From Micromonospora gifhornensis (lineage in GTDB: Bacteria; Actinomycetota; Actinomycetes; Mycobacteriales; Micromonosporaceae): a DNA stretch of 64,000 bases. Positions 60,764 through 64,000 of this stretch are shown here, piece after piece; the stretch's first letter is position 1; each line of letters opens with the position of its first letter. The stretch lies in the NCBI RefSeq assembly GCF_016863515.1, contig NZ_BOPA01000026.1:62001-126000 (forward strand). The letters are read 5' to 3'. The position numbers and the translations under genes are program-made. The notes under the pieces were generated by a model that saw nothing but the letters and a program-made list of their open reading frames with translations, was not told where the DNA came from and searched no databases.

Positions 60764-61444
60764 TCAGACACCGGCCACCGAGGTGATCCAGGCCCGGTTG
60801 AAGGCCACACTGCCGTAGTTCTGGATGCTCTGGCCGTCGGCGGTGGAGGCGACGCCGACCTGGGCACCGTTGTAGAACTGCGGGCCGCCCGAGTCGCCCC
60901 GCCAGGCGTTGCCGTTGATCCGGGTGCTGCGGATCGCCTGCCCGCCGTACGCGTCGGTGACGTTGGTGCTGGTCACCCGGACCGACGCGGTCTTCAGCTG
61001 GGGAGAAGCCCCGCAGCCGCTGTAGCAGGTCATGCCCCAGCCGTAGATCGTGTTTGTCGAGTTGACCGGCGGGTTGCTGCTGGCCAGCGTGACGTAGCTG
61101 GTGCTCACCGAGCTGGACAGGCGCATCAGGGCCAGGTCGTAGCGGCCGTAGGTGGCGCTGACGGTGCGGGTGACGCCGCCGGAGCCGTGGTAGACGCTGC
61201 CGACCCGCACGGACATGGTGCCGCCGAGGCAGTGCCGGGCGGTCAGCACCCACTGCGGGGCGATGATCGTGCCGGAGCAGGTGAACGAGCCGTTGCTGAA
61301 CACCGCCGCGGCCCACGGCGCGGAGGAGACGGTTCCGCCGCCGATGATGTACGGGCCAACCGGCGCGGCGACAGCGCCGGAGCTGGCGCCGAGCACGCCG
61401 GCCAGGGCTGTGGCGAGGACCGCGAGCAGGGATCGGATGCGCAT
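60764..61444 (-). CDS. Secreted trypsin-like serine protease (S1 family)
   Basis: 226 residues. A Sec signal peptide (MRIRSLLAVLATALAGVLGA, cleaved near AVAA) leads into YIIGGGTVSSAPWAAAV. The catalytic triad is His in LTARHCLGG, Asp in RYDLALMRL and Ser in WRGDSGGPQF; all are present, with three Cys pairs likely. There is no long propeptide; the mature N-terminus may arise near IIGGG. Secreted digestive or processing protease. Stands alone. Confidence 0.94.
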   Translation of the reverse strand: MRIRSLLAVLATALAGVLGASSGAVAAPVGPYIIGGGTVSSAPWAAAVFSNGSFTCSGTIIAPQWVLTARHCLGGTMSVRVGSVYHGSGGVTRTVSATYGRYDLALMRLSSSVSTSYVTLASSNPPVNSTNTIYGWGMTCYSGCGASPQLKTASVRVTSTNVTDAYGGQAIRSTRINGNAWRGDSGGPQFYNGAQVGVASTADGQSIQNYGSVAFNRAWITSVAGV

Positions 61445-61882
61445 CGGTAGGGCTCCTTCGGGGATCGCGGGACCCGGGTGGCCGGGTCGACCTGCGGTGA
61501 CGGGCGGGAGTGGTCCGTCACCGCGACACCGATAAATCGACGTCTGACGATGTACCGTAGGGCTGGGTGAGGTGTTTCACAAGAGGTTCATTCAAACAAG
61601 TCGATGTAACAGCCCGATGTCGGGCCCAGTCGTGCTCGGTGTCCACCTTCGGCCAAGACCTGCCGACCCGTGCGTTACGCGACCCGCCGGGAGATCGGGC
61701 AACAATGCCGTATCGGGACAGCAACGAACCCGTATCGTTCTCGACAGGGCCAGGCGGGTGGCCGCGAGTGGCGCCTCGACGCCCTCCCACCGGTGCGTCC
61801 GGTGCGACATCTGCCAGGTAGGCTGGCTGCGCTCGCCCGTTGTGGGTCGGCACCCAACTGCGTACACAGTCAGGAGTGCCCA
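61445..61882. other. Gene-free gap before purS
   Basis: 438 bp between the divergent protease gene and purS. Coding-like frames here are shadows. A possible purS -10 (TAGGCT, near 61817) lies about 65 bp before the start. The stretch near 61530-61610 is relatively AT-rich (ATAAATCGAC; AAGAGGTTCATTCAAACAAG) and may hold the protease promoter. No riboswitch or repeat was recognised. Confidence 0.4.
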
Positions 61883-62146
61883 GTGCCTCGCGTCGTCGTC
61901 GACGTCATGCTCAAGCCCGAGATCCTCGATCCGCAGGGCCAGGCCGTCGCAAACGCGCTGCCCCGGCTCGGTGTCAACGATGTCGCCTCGGTGCGGATCG
62001 GTCGGCGCATCGAGATCGATTTCACCGGTGAACCGGACCTGGACCGGGCCCGGGAGATCGCCGACAAGCTGCTCGCCAACCCGGTCATCGAGGACTTCAC
62101 CGTCCACCTGGTCGAGGCCGACGAGCCCGCGGAAGCCCGGTCGTGA
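61883..62146 (+). CDS. purS: Phosphoribosylformylglycinamidine synthase subunit PurS
   Basis: 87 residues, the small structural subunit of the PurSQL complex, starting MPRVVVDVMLKPEILDPQGQ. Family segments are ALPRLGVNDVASVRIGRRI and LLANPVIEDFTVHLVE. CAGGAG precedes GTG 61883; the frame upstream is a shadow. It overlaps purQ by 4 nt (GTGA). Confidence 0.94.
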   Translation: MPRVVVDVMLKPEILDPQGQAVANALPRLGVNDVASVRIGRRIEIDFTGEPDLDRAREIADKLLANPVIEDFTVHLVEADEPAEARS

Positions 62147-62826
62147 CCGCGCGGGTCGGTGTGGTGACCTTCCCCGGCTCGCTCGACGACGGGGACGCCG
62201 CCCGGGCTGTCCGCATCGCGGGCGCCCAGCCCGTACGCCTGTGGCACGGTGACCCGGAGCTGCACGGGGTGGACGCGGTAGTCCTGCCCGGCGGCTTCTC
62301 CTACGGTGACTACCTGCGCTGCGGGGCCATCGCCCGGTTCGCCCCGGTGATGGAGACCATCGTCGACGCCGCTGCCGGCGGCCTGCCCGTGCTCGGCATC
62401 TGCAACGGCTTCCAGATCCTCTGCGAGGCCCACCTGCTGCCCGGCGCGCTCACCCGCAACCAGCACCTGCACTTCCGCAACCGCGACCAGATTCTGCGCA
62501 TCGAGTCGGCGGGCACCGCCTGGACGAACGTCTTCCAGCCCGGCCAGGAGGTGCTGATCCCGGTCAAGAACGGCGAGGGTTGCTACGTCGCCGACCCCGC
62601 GACGCTTGACGCCCTCGAAGCCGAGGGTCGGGTCGTCGCCCGCTACGTCGGCGTCAACCCGAACGGCTCCCAGCGGGACATCGCGGCCATCACCAACCCG
62701 GCCGGCAACGTGGTCGGCATCATGCCGCATCCCGAGCACGCGGTGGAGGCGCTCACCGGCCCCTCCCTCGACGGCCTCGGCTTCTTCACCTCGGTGCTCA
62801 AGCACCTGGTGGGGGCGCCGGCGTGA
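62143..62826 (+). CDS. purQ: Phosphoribosylformylglycinamidine synthase subunit PurQ
   Basis: 227 residues, the glutaminase subunit. The class I amidotransferase nucleophile Cys is in LGICNGFQIL (about residue 87), and the catalytic His/Glu in MPHPEHAVE. VVLPGGFSYGDYLRCGAIAR is the family N-terminal motif. It supplies ammonia to PurL. Overlaps purS by 4 nt and is followed by purL 67 bp downstream. Confidence 0.96.
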   Translation: MTARVGVVTFPGSLDDGDAARAVRIAGAQPVRLWHGDPELHGVDAVVLPGGFSYGDYLRCGAIARFAPVMETIVDAAAGGLPVLGICNGFQILCEAHLLPGALTRNQHLHFRNRDQILRIESAGTAWTNVFQPGQEVLIPVKNGEGCYVADPATLDALEAEGRVVARYVGVNPNGSQRDIAAITNPAGNVVGIMPHPEHAVEALTGPSLDGLGFFTSVLKHLVGAPA

Positions 62827-62893
62827 CCGTCCGCGTCGGGATCATCGGTCGGCTCACCCGCCCGTACGGCGGCGAGCGCAACGAGGAGAGGTC

Positions 62894-64000
62894 ATGACTA
62901 CGCATCCGGACCCGGTACGGGACACCCCGGAGGCAGTCCCGGCCACGCCGGCACAGCCGGTCCAGCCATATCCGGCCGCGTCGGCCGGGCAGGCCGACTG
63001 GGCGGACCGGGTGGACACCGTGCCGCGCGCCGAGGGCACCCCGGAAGAGCTTCAGCCGTACGCCGAACTGGGGCTCCGGGACGACGAGTACGACCGCATC
63101 CGGCACATCCTCGGCCGCCGGCCCACCCAGTCCGAGCTGGCGATGTACTCGATCATGTGGAGCGAGCACTGCTCCTACAAGTCGAGCAAGGTGCACCTGC
63201 GCCAGTTCGGCGAGAAGGCCCCGCCGAGTGACCGGCTGCTCGCCGGCATCGGCGAGAACGCCGGTGTGGTGCGGGTCTCCGACGAGCTGGCGGTGACCTT
63301 CAAGGTCGAGTCGCACAACCACCCGAGCTTCGTCGAGCCGTACCAGGGCGCGGCGACCGGCGTCGGCGGGATCGTCCGGGACATCCTCGCCATGGGCGCC
63401 CGCCCGGTCGCCGTGATGGACCCGCTGCGCTTCGGCGCGGCCGACCACCCCGACACCGCCCGGGTGCTGCCCGGCGTGGTCGCCGGCGTCGGCGGGTACG
63501 GCAACTGCCTCGGCCTGCCCAACATCGGCGGCGAGGTGGTCTTCGACCCCTGCTACCAGGGCAACCCCCTGGTCAACGCGCTCTGCCTCGGCGTGCTGCC
63601 GGTGAGCCGCCTGCAGAACAAGGCCGCCGTCGGCCCCGGCAACGTCGTGGTGCTGATGGGTGCCAAGACCGGCCGTGACGGCATCGGCGGTGTGTCGGTG
63701 CTGGCCAGTGCGACCTTCACCGAGGGCAGCGAGCAGCGCCGCCCGTCCGTGCAGGTCGGTGACCCGTTCACCGAGAAGCTGCTGATCGAGGCATGCCTGG
63801 AGCTGTACGACGCCGAACTCGTCGCCGGCATCCAGGACCTCGGCGGTGCCGGGCTCACCTGCGCGCTCACCGAGACCGCCGCGGCGGCCGGCACCGGCAT
63901 GCGGGTCTGGCTGGAGCGGGTGCCGCTGCGCGAGCCCTCGATGGACCCGCACGAGATCCTGGCCAGCGAGTCGCAGGAGCGGATGCTCCTGGTCGTCGAG
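62894..64000 (+). CDS. purL: Phosphoribosylformylglycinamidine synthase subunit PurL, partial
   Basis: 369 residues to the right edge, no stop reached. ATP-dependent synthetase subunit: EHCSYKSSKVHLRQFGEKAP, VTFKVESHNHPSFVEPYQGA, and GGEVVFDPCYQGNPLVNALC are small-type PurL signatures. A Pro/Ala-rich N-terminal extension of about 45 residues precedes them. GAGGAGAGGTC precedes the ATG. PurL runs on beyond the window. Confidence 0.96.
   Translation, partial: MTTHPDPVRDTPEAVPATPAQPVQPYPAASAGQADWADRVDTVPRAEGTPEELQPYAELGLRDDEYDRIRHILGRRPTQSELAMYSIMWSEHCSYKSSKVHLRQFGEKAPPSDRLLAGIGENAGVVRVSDELAVTFKVESHNHPSFVEPYQGAATGVGGIVRDILAMGARPVAVMDPLRFGAADHPDTARVLPGVVAGVGGYGNCLGLPNIGGEVVFDPCYQGNPLVNALCLGVLPVSRLQNKAAVGPGNVVVLMGAKTGRDGIGGVSVLASATFTEGSEQRRPSVQVGDPFTEKLLIEACLELYDAELVAGIQDLGGAGLTCALTETAAAAGTGMRVWLERVPLREPSMDPHEILASESQERMLLVVE

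Overview
This is high-GC actinomycete DNA, most likely from Micromonosporaceae (Micromonospora or a close relative). The grounds are GC-rich codon use, an HspR/HAIR heat-shock circuit, TANNNT-type leaderless promoters, gene sets shared with actinomycete core chromosome (dnaK-grpE-dnaJ-hspR, clpB, pyrE, fba, purA), and several short intergenic palindromic repeat families. No transposase, integrase, CRISPR array, rRNA or tRNA gene was found. The window looks like ordinary core chromosome with small accessory islets. Both edges cut genes: a dynamin-like GTPase on the left and purL on the right.

Layout. 1-11 kb: a heat-shock regulon, with a GTPase divergent from dnaK-grpE-dnaJ-hspR, then a lipoprotein and clpB; dnaK and clpB each carry a HAIR operator for HspR. 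11-20 kb: two paralogous membrane proteins with Pro-rich tails, an SDR, pyrE, an ArsR regulator, a DUF368 lipid-carrier transporter, a broken hen1-pnkp RNA-repair locus, a PF04020 membrane protein and fba. 20-29 kb: a LOG-family protein, a DUF3151 protein, a Pro-rich MinD/ParA ATPase, a degenerate DAGK-like protein, purA and purD. 28.5-33 kb: a MauE-like protein, a membrane-anchored hydrolase, and a tightly coupled operon with a MauD-like thioredoxin and a Tat-exported six-cysteine protein that resembles a methylamine dehydrogenase light chain. 33-42 kb: an ECF sigma factor and probable anti-sigma factor, then an NfeD-like / flotillin / 1693-residue AAA+ ATPase triad. 42-43.5 kb: a small islet with a monooxygenase and an HxlR regulator. 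43.6-48 kb: acyl-CoA synthetase, acyl-CoA dehydrogenase, SCP2 protein and a divergent TetR regulator, then a DedA transporter.

48.5-52.5 kb holds the most unusual coding system: one operon encoding an NrtR-like NUDIX regulator, a J-domain/degenerate kinase, a vWA protein and a divergent adenylosuccinate-synthetase paralogue. 52.6-56.4 kb: a MaoC-type hydratase, a FabG4-type reductase and a divergent thiolase, sharing an operator-like palindrome with the TetR/SCP2 intergenic region. 56.5-64 kb: a lipoprotein, a structured intergenic element, a leaderless HEPN (Abi-type) gene, purB, a repeat-rich gap, a YbjQ-like protein, a secreted trypsin-like protease and purS-purQ-purL.

How the genes work together. 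Purine synthesis recurs (purA, purD, purB, purS, purQ, purL, plus the purA paralogue). Lipid beta-oxidation genes form two linked clusters with a candidate common repressor. Two families of undecaprenyl-phosphate translocase (DUF368 and DedA) are present. Four intergenic repeat families were recognised by eye; the most striking is a 54-bp element whose ends coincide with stop codons of neighbouring genes in all three copies.
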